This document shows, piece after piece, positions 33,397 through 41,817 of a DNA stretch of 45,739 bases (its first letter is position 1; each line of letters begins with the position of its first letter). The stretch is taken from positions 1 to 45,739 of the forward strand of contig QKGI01000097.1 of assembly GCA_003250475.1 (NCBI GenBank). Direction: 5' to 3'. Source of the stretch: Bacteroidota bacterium. GTDB taxonomy: Bacteria > Bacteroidota > Bacteroidia > Bacteroidales > VadinHA17. Both the position numbers and the translations under genes were made by a program. The notes under the pieces were generated by a model. The model saw only the letters and a list, made by a program, of their open reading frames with translations, was not told where the DNA came from and searched no databases.

Positions 33397-34929
33397 ATGG
33401 CTATGAGCAGGAAGGAAGACTTTTTTACCCATATAAACGGAGGATATACCTGTAAAGGTGATTACATTATCCTGGGCGGTGCAATACTCGATGGCGAGGC
33501 CGTTGCCGACACTCATATAAAGATCCCGCTTAAAACACTTAACCGTCACGGACTGATTGCAGGTGCAACAGGGACAGGTAAGACAAAGACGCTCCAGGTG
33601 TTTGCAGAACAGCTCTCTCTTAAGGGTATCCCTTCACTTGTCATGGATGTTAAGGGAGACCTCAGCGGTGTTGCCAGGCCGGGTGCAGAGAACGATTTCA
33701 TCAGGGACCGGCATGCGAAGATCAATCTCCCCTACACAACTTTGGGCTTCCCGGTAGAGCTCCTCACCATCTCTGAACAGAATGGGGTACGGTTACGCGC
33801 CACCGTATCCGAATTCGGTCCTGTGCTCTTCTCCCGCATACTGGATCTTAATGATACGCAGGCCGGTATAATGTCAATCATCTTTAAATATTGTGATGAC
33901 AACAAGCTGGGTCTTATTGACCTGAAAGATATAAGGAAGGTGATACAATACCTGACGGGAGAGGGCAAGGAGGAGCTGGAAAAGGAATACGGAGCAGTGT
34001 CTCCTGCCTCAGCAGGAGTCATCCTGCGCAAGATAATCGAACTCGAACAACAGGGTGCTGAACGCTTCTTCGGTGAGCAGTCTTTTGAGATCACGGACCT
34101 TATGCGGAGAGATAGTAACGGGAAAGGCTATATAAATGTGATGCGCCTTACCGACATTCAGGATAAGCCCAAACTATTCTCCACCTTCATGCTGTCATTG
34201 CTGGCGGAGGTTTACAATACAATGCCCGAACGGGGTGACCAGCCCAAACCGGAACTGATGATTTTTATCGATGAGGCTCACCTTATCTTTAGCCAGGCCA
34301 GCAAGGTCCTTCTTGAACAGATTGAAACAATCGTTAAGCTCATAAGGTCAAAAGGAGTGGGTGTATATTTCATTACACAGAACCCGATGGATGTCCCCTC
34401 TCCGGTGCTTTCGCAGTTAGGTATGAAAATACAGCATGCCCTCAGGGCCTTTACAGCCAATGACCGGAAAGATATAAGGCTAACGTCAGACAACTTTCCG
34501 TTGTCGGACTTTTACAATACTGAGGAGGCCCTTACTTCGCTGGGAACAGGAGAGGCACTCGTGACAGCCCTGAATGAAAAAGGTATCCCCACACCCCTTG
34601 CAGCTATGATGGTGCGTGCTCCGATGAGCAGGATGGATGTCCTGTCTGCTGAAGAGATTGCTGATGTCAACGGCTCTTCACAGCTCGTAACCAAATATTC
34701 GCGTACGATCGACCCGGATAGTGCCGCAGAGATGCTGGAGAGGAAGATCGCCTCTGCCGAAGCCAGGAGGAGCGAGGACGCTGCCAGGAAGGTGAGGGAG
34801 AAGGAAACGGCAGGCAGACCACGGACAACAACCAGGCGGAGAACAGCAACGAGCCCGGTAGTTAAGGTTCTGACCTCGGCTACATTCATACGGGGAGTAA
34901 TGGGTATACTTACCAGGGCAATGAAATAG
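33397..34929 (+). CDS. HerA-like ATPase (DUF853 family)
   Basis: A 510-residue P-loop ATPase of the HerA/FtsK group, DUF853 (YjgR) branch. The Walker A motif GATGTGKT lies at residues 56-63; VMDVKGDLSG follows; Walker B is LMIFIDEAHL near residue 290; and SKGVGVYFITQNP is the sensor region. The C-terminus is basic and Arg/Thr-rich. HerA itself works with NurA in archaeal DNA end resection, but for the bacterial DUF853 form the role is not established. No NurA or nuclease gene is adjacent, so it does not look like a HerA-based defence locus. An OmpA lipoprotein gene follows after 38 bp. Confidence 0.9.
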   Translation: MAMSRKEDFFTHINGGYTCKGDYIILGGAILDGEAVADTHIKIPLKTLNRHGLIAGATGTGKTKTLQVFAEQLSLKGIPSLVMDVKGDLSGVARPGAENDFIRDRHAKINLPYTTLGFPVELLTISEQNGVRLRATVSEFGPVLFSRILDLNDTQAGIMSIIFKYCDDNKLGLIDLKDIRKVIQYLTGEGKEELEKEYGAVSPASAGVILRKIIELEQQGAERFFGEQSFEITDLMRRDSNGKGYINVMRLTDIQDKPKLFSTFMLSLLAEVYNTMPERGDQPKPELMIFIDEAHLIFSQASKVLLEQIETIVKLIRSKGVGVYFITQNPMDVPSPVLSQLGMKIQHALRAFTANDRKDIRLTSDNFPLSDFYNTEEALTSLGTGEALVTALNEKGIPTPLAAMMVRAPMSRMDVLSAEEIADVNGSSQLVTKYSRTIDPDSAAEMLERKIASAEARRSEDAARKVREKETAGRPRTTTRRRTATSPVVKVLTSATFIRGVMGILTRAMK

Positions 34930-34967
34930 AAAAGGATATTTAAACTGTTCTATAAAAACGAAAAATC

Positions 34968-35642
34968 ATGAAAAGAGTCAACGGTTTAGCAATTATTGCA
35001 TTATGCGCATCATTGATCCTGTCAGGATGCGCGTCAATGAACAAAACCACCAAGGGTGCTGCCGTAGGCACGGCTGCCGGTGGTGCCATGGGAGCGATCA
35101 TCGGTAAAGCTGCCGGAAACCCGGCACTTGGAGCAATAATAGGGGCAACGGTTGGCGGAGCCACCGGAGCAGTCATAGGACACCAGATGGACAAGCAGGC
35201 AAAGGAGATAGAGGAGACTGTCCCTGATGCAAAAGTGGAGCGTGTAGGCGAGGGTATTGTCGTTGAATTCAGCAGCGCTGTCCTTTTTGGCTTCGACCAG
35301 TCAGACCTCTCTGCCGATGCGAAGTCAAATCTTGATAAGCTTGTCAAGGTCCTGGATACCTATCCTGAAACCAATATTGAGGTGCAGGGACATACCGACA
35401 GTAAGGGATCCGAGGCTTATAACCAGGGCCTCTCAGAAAAAAGGGCAGGGGCTGTTTCAACTTACCTCAGGGCAAAAGAGATTACCCCGGCACGAATCAC
35501 AACCAGAGGCTTTGGAGAGACAGTGCCAAAGTATGATAACGAAACGGAGGAGGGAAGGGCTCAGAACCGCAGGGTTGAGTTTCTTATCACTGCCAACGAG
35601 AAAATGATTGCAGAGGCAGAAGCCGAAGCAACCAGGAAATGA
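34968..35642 (+). CDS. OmpA family peptidoglycan-binding lipoprotein
   Basis: A 224-residue lipoprotein with lipobox LSGC (Cys21). A glycine-zipper segment (about 29-75, repeated Gly/Ala with GxxxG spacing) may insert in the membrane. The C-terminal OmpA-like domain (about 95-210) binds peptidoglycan and has the hallmark motif VQGHTDSKGSEAYNQGLSEKRA and a late NRRVEFLI. It resembles YiaD/Pal-like anchors that fix the outer membrane to the wall. It lies between the HerA-like gene (38-bp gap) and a barrel gene (40-bp gap). No separate promoter box was found. Confidence 0.93.
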   Translation: MKRVNGLAIIALCASLILSGCASMNKTTKGAAVGTAAGGAMGAIIGKAAGNPALGAIIGATVGGATGAVIGHQMDKQAKEIEETVPDAKVERVGEGIVVEFSSAVLFGFDQSDLSADAKSNLDKLVKVLDTYPETNIEVQGHTDSKGSEAYNQGLSEKRAGAVSTYLRAKEITPARITTRGFGETVPKYDNETEEGRAQNRRVEFLITANEKMIAEAEAEATRK

Positions 35643-35682
35643 TAACCTATTTAGAAAAAAATACTAACCAAACAATGAAACT

Positions 35683-36375
35683 ATGAAAGGCAAGATTTTA
35701 GCTGCTGTGGCAGTGCTCGTGTTATCTGTAACCGCGGTGCAGGGGCAGGTAAACTTCGGTATTGTTGCCGGTCCGAACTTCCAGAATATGGTTGGAAAGG
35801 ATGCCGGTGGCGACAAGCTTACAAACGGACTGATTACGGGCTTTCACGCCGGCGTGAATATTAGTTTTGAAGTTGCTCCTGACTTTCTGATTCAGACCGG
35901 GTTGCTCTTTTCACAGAAGGGATCAAGGAACAATGAAAGCGTCATTCTGGTCAAAGCGGCAAATGATGACTACATATGCACAACCCGCGTCTCTTATATT
36001 GAATTACCTGTACACATTTTATACAGGCCTGAGTTAGGCTCAGGACATCTGCTTCTGGGCTTTGGCCCGTATGTTGCATACGGGATAGGAGGCACCCAGA
36101 ATGTAGACTTCGAGGTCCTCCCCGCGTTCGAACAGAAAATTAAATTCCGTAATGAGGTCCCACTTGCAGATTTCCTGACTTTGGACTATGCCTATTACAA
36201 GGGCTTTGATGCCGGGGCAGATATCTTCGCCGGCTATGAGCTTGGAATGGGACTGTCTGTTCGTCTTAATGCACAGCTCGGACTGCTGGATATGGTGACA
36301 GACGTAGCAAACTGGGAGGGTGAATCGGTTCTTAAGAATACCGGCTTCAGCCTGTCGGTGGGATACAACTTCTAG
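35683..36375 (+). CDS. PorT-like outer-membrane beta-barrel protein
   Basis: A 230-residue exported barrel. The signal peptide ends near VQGQ (residue 22). The mature part opens with VNFGIVAGPNFQNMVG, typical of the PorT-family OMP_b-brl group, and ends with TGFSLSVGYNF, a terminal strand with aromatic last residue. The likely fold is an eight-stranded barrel. Its function is unknown. It is the last gene of a likely three-gene unit (HerA-like, OmpA, barrel), as a strong terminator follows 40 bases later. It resembles the 22897-23595 barrel only in general class. Confidence 0.85.
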   Translation: MKGKILAAVAVLVLSVTAVQGQVNFGIVAGPNFQNMVGKDAGGDKLTNGLITGFHAGVNISFEVAPDFLIQTGLLFSQKGSRNNESVILVKAANDDYICTTRVSYIELPVHILYRPELGSGHLLLGFGPYVAYGIGGTQNVDFEVLPAFEQKIKFRNEVPLADFLTLDYAYYKGFDAGADIFAGYELGMGLSVRLNAQLGLLDMVTDVANWEGESVLKNTGFSLSVGYNF

Positions 36376-36415
36376 TTTATCCCATACCCGTTGCGGTATT
36401 AACATTATTGATGAT

Positions 36416-36452
36416 GAAGCTGTCTGGCCTGTGCAGACAGCTTCTTTCTTTT
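36416..36452 (+). terminator. Intrinsic terminator after the barrel gene
   Basis: A perfect 10-bp stem (GAAGCTGTCT at 36416-36425 with AGACAGCTTC at 36435-36444), with a 9-base loop, is followed by TTTCTTTT. It stops the HerA-OmpA-barrel transcript before the convergent YfcC gene. Confidence 0.85.
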
Positions 36453-36481
36453 ACCTGCAGAAGAAGATATATCAGCCTGGT

Positions 36482-38077
36482 TCAGAATCCTTTCAGCTCT
36501 ATGAATACCGTCGGTACCAGGAGGAGAAAGCCAAGCAGGAAGAGTATAACGATAAATGGAAGCACCCACCTGAACCACTTCTCATAAGGTATCCTGGCGA
36601 CGCTGAGGACCCCGAGAAGCACCCCCGATGTGGGCGTTATCATATTAGTAAAACCGTCACCGAGCTGAAAAGCAACCACCGTTGCCTGCCGGGATATCCC
36701 TATGAGGTCTGAGAACTGTGACATCATGGGCATTGTCAGCGCTGCCTTTGCCGACCCTGAGGGCATGAACAGGTTTATGACTGTCTGTGTCACGTACATC
36801 ATGCTGACAGAGGCCAGCCGGCCGGCCCCGGAGATAGATCCCGAAAGCTTGTAAAGCAGCGTGTCTATAATATTTCCGTTTTGCAGAATGATTATGATCC
36901 CTCCCGCAAGCCCTACTATCAGTGCTGCCGATTGAATATCCCTTACCCCGTCGAGAAACAGCTTCGTGATCCTGTTGGCATCATAATTCATCGCAACACC
37001 TGTCGCCAGTCCCATGGCAAAGAAGAGGGTGGCAATCTCCATAATGTACCAGCCGTATCCCATGACTCCTGTTATCAGGAAGAGTATGGTAAAGAGCAGT
37101 AGTCCGATGACAAAGAAGTGGACCGATTTTCTCAGGGTGAGCCATCCCGTCAGGGCAAAGAGACCGGCAAGCACCGGAATGACAGGAAGGGTCAGGCTGC
37201 CCTCGCCGAAAGTGAGTGAGGTAACAGGATAAAAGACGGAGAAAACAATCATGACTGCCAGCAATATGAAATATATGACCCAGGCAGATACCGGTGTATG
37301 GTACCTGATCTCCGTCTGTGTGCCGGAGTGCAGTGTGCGCCAGTAATCATCATCATCCCTTACAGGTGAACGGTGGGGATTCTTCCTGATCTTACCGGCA
37401 TAACGGAGTATATAGGTAAATCCCACAACGTTGATCACCACCCACATGAATAACCTGTACTCCATCCCTGAAAAGAGAGGTATATCGGAGAGACCCTGAG
37501 CAATACCGACAGTGAAGGGGTTAAGGAACGCGCCTGCAAAGCCCAGTGCTGCCGCAACAAAACAAAGAGAGACCCCTACAATAGAATCATATCCCATTGA
37601 AACAGCAAGCGGCACGAAAATTATCGTAAAGGCAATGGTCTCCTCGCTCATTCCGAAGACTGCCCCGAAGAAGCTGAACATTATCATAATAAGGATGAAG
37701 ATGAGATTGTCCGCGCCAAGCCTTTTCACGAACCCTCTGCTGCTCATACGGCCGGTAAGGCGAAGCACCGATCCTATGGCCACGTCTATGGCTTTGCTCT
37801 CATTCATTATCCAGAATGCTCCTCCGATTATCAGGATGAAGACAATAATGTCGGCCTTGTCGACAAATCCGTCAAACAGTGCGGAGAACACCTGCCATGT
37901 CTGCGGATGCTTCTCAGTATAGTGAAATGAACCGGGGATAACTACACTACGGTCAATTCCGTTAACTGTTACCGACTGCCTGTCGAAGGTGCCTCCGGGG
38001 ACCAGCCATGTAAGCACTGCACAAAGTACTACTATGCTGAAGACAATTACATAAGTGTGCGGGATCTTTTTAAACAT
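36482..38077 (-). CDS. YfcC family inner-membrane transporter
   Basis: From ATG 38077, a 531-residue polytopic membrane protein with about 12-14 hydrophobic helices. It matches the YfcC/DcuC-like family: the N-terminal PHTYVIVFSIVVLCAVLTWL, the conserved LVPGGTFDR, a central FGAVFGMSEETIAF and a late MPSGSAKAALTMP. Relatives are annotated as C4-dicarboxylate or basic amino-acid carriers, but substrates are mostly unproven. A TTG start 21 bases upstream is possible; the ATG fits other members better. The gene is likely monocistronic, with a tandem repeat just upstream of its promoter region. Confidence 0.9.
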   Translation of the reverse strand: MFKKIPHTYVIVFSIVVLCAVLTWLVPGGTFDRQSVTVNGIDRSVVIPGSFHYTEKHPQTWQVFSALFDGFVDKADIIVFILIIGGAFWIMNESKAIDVAIGSVLRLTGRMSSRGFVKRLGADNLIFILIMIMFSFFGAVFGMSEETIAFTIIFVPLAVSMGYDSIVGVSLCFVAAALGFAGAFLNPFTVGIAQGLSDIPLFSGMEYRLFMWVVINVVGFTYILRYAGKIRKNPHRSPVRDDDDYWRTLHSGTQTEIRYHTPVSAWVIYFILLAVMIVFSVFYPVTSLTFGEGSLTLPVIPVLAGLFALTGWLTLRKSVHFFVIGLLLFTILFLITGVMGYGWYIMEIATLFFAMGLATGVAMNYDANRITKLFLDGVRDIQSAALIVGLAGGIIIILQNGNIIDTLLYKLSGSISGAGRLASVSMMYVTQTVINLFMPSGSAKAALTMPMMSQFSDLIGISRQATVVAFQLGDGFTNMITPTSGVLLGVLSVARIPYEKWFRWVLPFIVILFLLGFLLLVPTVFIELKGF

Positions 38078-38137
38078 ACCGGGCCTTTTGCCCTGCAAAA
38101 TAGTGATTAGTCATGGAATTTCAAGCAGGGGAAACAG

Positions 38138-38185
38138 GTCTGAAGTCTGAAGGTCTGAGGTCTGAAGGTCTGAGGTCTGAAGGTC
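38138..38185. repeat. Tandem GTCTGAAG-type repeat, copy 2
   Basis: Seven head-to-tail units alternate 8 bp (GTCTGAAG) and 7 bp (GTCTGAG), giving a 15-bp higher-order period; the first unit is GTCTGAA and the last is cut to GTC. The first 35 or so bases match copy 1 at 832-868 with about one change, in the same orientation. It lies between crtB (ends 38198) and the start of the YfcC gene. Confidence 0.88.
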
Positions 38186-38197
38186 GTGACGGTCTTT

Positions 38198-39124
38198 TTA
38201 TGGTTGTCTCATCAGGACACCGAGAACGCGCTCCCTGGTTTCCGCAGGGGTGGGATTTAACTCTTCGGTTGCAAATGTCCCGCGTTCGGGATCAATACGC
38301 TCGAAAACCATCATATATAGTTCGAAGATAATCTCCAGGCTCACCCTGTATCTCGGTTCCATCAGCGGGCATACCTTCTTCATGACTGAGAGTGTCTGCC
38401 TGCGGTAGCTGTCTGAGATATCATAATATTCGCGCATCATTGTGCGGAACCCTGCAGTCAGCCGTTCACCATGCGCCATACCTTTAAGCTCTGAGCGGGT
38501 AATGTTATGCTTAGCCATGATGTCATCGGCAAAATAGCTGAGATTATTGATCTGGTCTTTGCGGAAATCGCGTATGATATGGACGAAATAACTGAACATG
38601 GCACATGGTTCGGCAGTAAGCCTCACGTCAAATGGAGGATCATAATATTTACCGTCTCTCTCCTGCAGTCCGGCCAGGTGAACAAATATCGATGCAGGTG
38701 ATACGGATGCCCCTCCGGAGTACCGGATGAAGTCAGACAGTGAAGCGAACCCATCGTGGGTTATATCATACATCATTGATTCGGCAAAAGCCTCAAGAGC
38801 CCATAACGGTATCCTGAATCGTTCCACCGTGTAGCCCAGTTCATTATTGAAAGGGGTGGTTTTGAGGCCGGTACTTATCATACCCAGCCAGCTGTTTACA
38901 TCGGAAGTAAATCGTTGCTTTACATCCTCGTTGATACCCTGGTTGGCAGCCTTGTGATCATCAATCAGATCATCCAGCGCCCTCATGAACCGGTAGCATG
39001 TGCGTGCAGCACCATAGCGCTCATTGTCCCAGAAGTTGGCTGCTATAAGTATGTTAGGATGGTCAATGATCTTTTCAAAGTCGATTGACTCAAAGACAGC
39101 CATGAATTGGTCTTTCGTTCTCAT
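38198..39124 (-). CDS. crtB: Phytoene synthase (squalene/phytoene synthase family)
   Basis: Joins two geranylgeranyl diphosphates to phytoene, the first step of carotenoid synthesis. The 308-residue protein has the two metal-binding Asp-rich motifs of the family: DDLIDD at residues 51-56 and DFRKD at 186-190, spaced as in phytoene and squalene synthases. The paired crtI 12 bp upstream on the same strand supports phytoene rather than squalene as the product. A squalene or C30 carotenoid activity cannot be ruled out from sequence alone. Confidence 0.88.
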   Translation of the reverse strand: MRTKDQFMAVFESIDFEKIIDHPNILIAANFWDNERYGAARTCYRFMRALDDLIDDHKAANQGINEDVKQRFTSDVNSWLGMISTGLKTTPFNNELGYTVERFRIPLWALEAFAESMMYDITHDGFASLSDFIRYSGGASVSPASIFVHLAGLQERDGKYYDPPFDVRLTAEPCAMFSYFVHIIRDFRKDQINNLSYFADDIMAKHNITRSELKGMAHGERLTAGFRTMMREYYDISDSYRRQTLSVMKKVCPLMEPRYRVSLEIIFELYMMVFERIDPERGTFATEELNPTPAETRERVLGVLMRQP

Positions 39125-39136
39125 CTGTTCCCGGGC

Positions 39137-40630
39137 TTAGACTCTTTTTTGTTCGTCAATAATTCTCTCCGATACAAGTCGTGCCGATAACAGTACCATC
39201 GGGATGCCGTTTCCGGGGTGTGTGCTGCCGCCGGTAAAATAGAGGTTCCGGTAGCGCCTGTCCCTGTTGTGAGGCCTGAACCAGCCCATCTGCAAAATAT
39301 TATGGCCTATACTTCCGAACACAGAACCCCTGCTCACGTTGAGGGCCTCGATCCAGTTTTCAGGTGTAGTCACTATCTCAAACTTGATATGTTGTTCAAT
39401 ATCATCGAACCCTGCCTTCTTTAACTTTCTGAGCACTGCCAAACGGACCCTGTCTGTTATCATGTCCCAGTCCTGAGGACGTTTCGGGTCGGTGTGACCC
39501 ACACCGACAGCCACTGAAAGGGTGTCGCATCCTTCGGGCGCAGCGGTAGGATCGGTGCGCACCGGAGCGTGAATATAGAAGCAGGGATCATCGCCAACCG
39601 ACTTGTCCCTGAAAATCGTATCAAGCCCCTGACGGTAACTATCCGAGAGGAATGTGCTATGGTGTCCCAGCTGCGGATATTGTTTATCAAGTCCCCAGTG
39701 CAGCACCAACGCAGAGCATGAGTATTTCATCCTGTCAAGACGTCGTGACCTGGCCCCTGGAGGCAGAAGCCGGCGATATACATAAGGAAGGTCGGCATTT
39801 GCAATTATCACGTCAGCCCGTGCCACACTTCCGTCTTCAAAGACAACCCCCGATGCCTTTTTCTTTTCGACAAGGATCTGTTTAACAGGCTTTGCCATAT
39901 GGAAGCGCACTCCTTTTTCCACTGCTTTTGCCATAAGACGCTCCGCGACACTGTACATGCCTCCTACAGGAAACATCGACCCTTCAGTCAGCTCGGCAGC
40001 CGGTATCATAGAGAAGAGTGCAGGAGCAGAGAAAGGGCTCTGGCCTACATAAATATTCTGGAAGGTGTATGCCATCCGCAGGTGTTCCGACCTGAAGAAA
40101 CGTGCCGTATAACGGTAATGGTTCAGGTAGGTCTTCAGCTTTACCAGCAGGAGCGCATTGCTGAGGTTGAAGAACTGAAAGAACCTGGTGAAATTTCGCC
40201 CGAGCAGCTTGTCAAAGCCTATTGTATACAGGCTAAATCCTTTGTTCACATACTGCTCCGCCTTTGCATAACTACCCGGCTCTATCTTCTCAAGCTGTTC
40301 CCCCATCCTCTTTTTGTCGGTGGTAAAGGCCAGTTTCGTCCCGTCATCGAACCAGAGTGTGTAAATATCATCAAGAGGCCTGATCTGCATGTCTTTCTCA
40401 AGTGTCAGTCCCAGTGATTTAAATACATCACGATAGACCTCAGGCATAAGTACCATCGTTGCGCCAAGATCAAAGCGGTGTCCGTCACGCACAATATGTC
40501 CGCAACGTCCTCCGGCATTGGCATTCTTCTCATATACATCGACCGTGTAGCCATGTTCTGCCAGAAAGATTGATGTTGCTATACCCCCGATTCCGGCACC
40601 TATAATAAGCGCAGTTTGATTATCGGCCAT
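39137..40630 (-). CDS. crtI: Phytoene desaturase family oxidoreductase
   Basis: An FAD-dependent carotenoid desaturase of 497 residues that would convert phytoene to lycopene or a related polyene. The dinucleotide fold is at the N-terminus (IIGAGIGGIATSIFLAEHG, residues 9-27, followed by EKNANAGGR). The C-terminal CrtI signature includes YFTGGSTHPGNGIPMVLLSA. It is transcribed ahead of crtB with a 12-bp gap. No cyclase, hydroxylase or ketolase gene is nearby, so the final pigment is unknown. The 165-bp upstream region holds a good -7 box flanked by direct repeats. Confidence 0.92.
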   Translation of the reverse strand: MADNQTALIIGAGIGGIATSIFLAEHGYTVDVYEKNANAGGRCGHIVRDGHRFDLGATMVLMPEVYRDVFKSLGLTLEKDMQIRPLDDIYTLWFDDGTKLAFTTDKKRMGEQLEKIEPGSYAKAEQYVNKGFSLYTIGFDKLLGRNFTRFFQFFNLSNALLLVKLKTYLNHYRYTARFFRSEHLRMAYTFQNIYVGQSPFSAPALFSMIPAAELTEGSMFPVGGMYSVAERLMAKAVEKGVRFHMAKPVKQILVEKKKASGVVFEDGSVARADVIIANADLPYVYRRLLPPGARSRRLDRMKYSCSALVLHWGLDKQYPQLGHHSTFLSDSYRQGLDTIFRDKSVGDDPCFYIHAPVRTDPTAAPEGCDTLSVAVGVGHTDPKRPQDWDMITDRVRLAVLRKLKKAGFDDIEQHIKFEIVTTPENWIEALNVSRGSVFGSIGHNILQMGWFRPHNRDRRYRNLYFTGGSTHPGNGIPMVLLSARLVSERIIDEQKRV

Positions 40631-40635
40631 TTGTC

Positions 40636-40645
40636 ATCATATGAT
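40636..40645. promoter_or_regulatory. Palindrome in the crtI leader
   Basis: ATCATATGAT is a perfect 10-bp palindrome that ends 6 bases before the crtI start codon at 40630, downstream of the candidate promoter. It could be a repressor site or chance. Confidence 0.3.
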
Positions 40646-40649
40646 TGTT

Positions 40650-40715
40650 GGTATCCATTTCCGTTTTATTGCCAGGTCCGGCAACTGAAATGCAAATATA
40701 TGAATTAGGTATCCA
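40650..40715. promoter_or_regulatory. Direct repeats flanking the crtI promoter box
   Basis: GGTATCCA occurs twice in the same orientation, at 40650-40657 and 40708-40715, on either side of the candidate -7 box. Paired 8-bp sites around a promoter may bind a regulator of carotenoid genes. Confidence 0.35.
40693..40700 (-). promoter_or_regulatory. Candidate -7 box for crtI-crtB
   Basis: The minus strand reads TATATTTGCA, matching TAnnTTTGCA, 63 bases before ATG 40630. Confidence 0.55.
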
Positions 40716-40795
40716 AGCTCATAAAAAGTAGCTGGTCAACTGCGGTTTCTGAAGGGTGAGTGACGGAAATAATACCCTGACCATTTGTTAACCGC

Positions 40796-41785
40796 TCACC
40801 AGGGATGGTGGACCAGAGGTTTGATCTCCTCATCATATATTCTGGAGATACCCGCTACCTGTTCATCAGTAAAGCCGGGAAGAGAGCAGGCTCCGATGTT
40901 TGTTCTCACCTGTTCCGGTGACGAGGCTCCCGGTATGATGCAGCTGACCTCGTCACGTAATAATATCCACTGCAGCGCCACCTGTGACAGCGGTACCGTT
41001 ACGGGGAAAAGCTCCTTAAGGCGTGAAACAGCTCTTAACCCTGTCTCATAAGGGACTCCGGCAAAGGTCTCTCCCCTGTCAAACATCATCCCGTTTCTGT
41101 TAAAGAAACGGTGGTCACCGGGTGCGAACCTGGTGTCAGGTCCGAATTTCCCGGAGAGAAGCCCGCTGGCAAGCGGCACACGGATGATGAGGCCAACGTT
41201 TCTCTCCTTAGCCATCGCAAACAACCTTTCATGTGGGCGCTGGCGGAAGATATTATATATTATCTGAATGGTAGTGACATTGTCATATTCTATCGCCTTG
41301 ACGGCCTCTTCCACCTTTTCGACGCTGACGCCCAGGTTCCGGATTTTCCCTTCCTGTCTCAGCCTGTCAAACTCACCGAATATTTCCGGCCTGTAATAAA
41401 CCTCTGTCGGAGGACAATGGAGCTGTATGAGGTCAAGGCACTCAGTGCCGATTCTTTTCAGAGAGGCTTCCACGTAACTCCTGAGCACGGAAGGGGTATA
41501 TCCCTTGCTGACATGCGGTGTTATCTGCCTCCCGCATTTTGTTGCAATACGTACTTTGCCTCCTGTTTCCCTGACTATCCTGCCGACTGCCTTTTCACTC
41601 TGACCGTCAGAATAGACGTCGGCGGTATCAATGAAATTGACTCCCCTCTCTATTGCCTCCCTGATTATTGTGTCAGCCAGTGTATCATCAAATTTCGACC
41701 CCCATTTGCCCCCGACCTGCCAGGTGCCCAGCGATATTTCCGAGACCTCAAAGCCGGTCTTGCCAAGTATTCTGTAATTCATCAT
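40796..41785 (-). CDS. Aldo/keto reductase
   Basis: An NADPH-type oxidoreductase of 329 residues with the full catalytic tetrad: Asp53 and Tyr58 (FIDTADVYSDG), Lys83 (IATKCG) and His123 (LIQLHCPP). The closing IIPGASSPEQVRTNIGA motif is the cofactor phosphate-binding region of this superfamily. It would reduce aldehydes or ketones, or act on sugar derivatives; the substrate is unknown. It is the last gene of an apparent operon with a GH31 glucosidase and a regulatory-domain barrel (32-bp gap), which suggests a sugar-derived substrate, but that link is inference. Confidence 0.92.
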   Translation of the reverse strand: MMNYRILGKTGFEVSEISLGTWQVGGKWGSKFDDTLADTIIREAIERGVNFIDTADVYSDGQSEKAVGRIVRETGGKVRIATKCGRQITPHVSKGYTPSVLRSYVEASLKRIGTECLDLIQLHCPPTEVYYRPEIFGEFDRLRQEGKIRNLGVSVEKVEEAVKAIEYDNVTTIQIIYNIFRQRPHERLFAMAKERNVGLIIRVPLASGLLSGKFGPDTRFAPGDHRFFNRNGMMFDRGETFAGVPYETGLRAVSRLKELFPVTVPLSQVALQWILLRDEVSCIIPGASSPEQVRTNIGACSLPGFTDEQVAGISRIYDEEIKPLVHHPW

Positions 41786-41817
41786 CCGATATTCCTGATA
41801 ATTAATGTGTCTCTTAA

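Noticed and set aside
33397-34929. HerA-like ATPase as part of a defence system
   Set aside because: Neighbours are a TlpA-like lipoprotein, an OmpA lipoprotein and a barrel; no nuclease, SIR2 or DUF4297-like partner is present, and the ATPase belongs to the widespread DUF853 branch.
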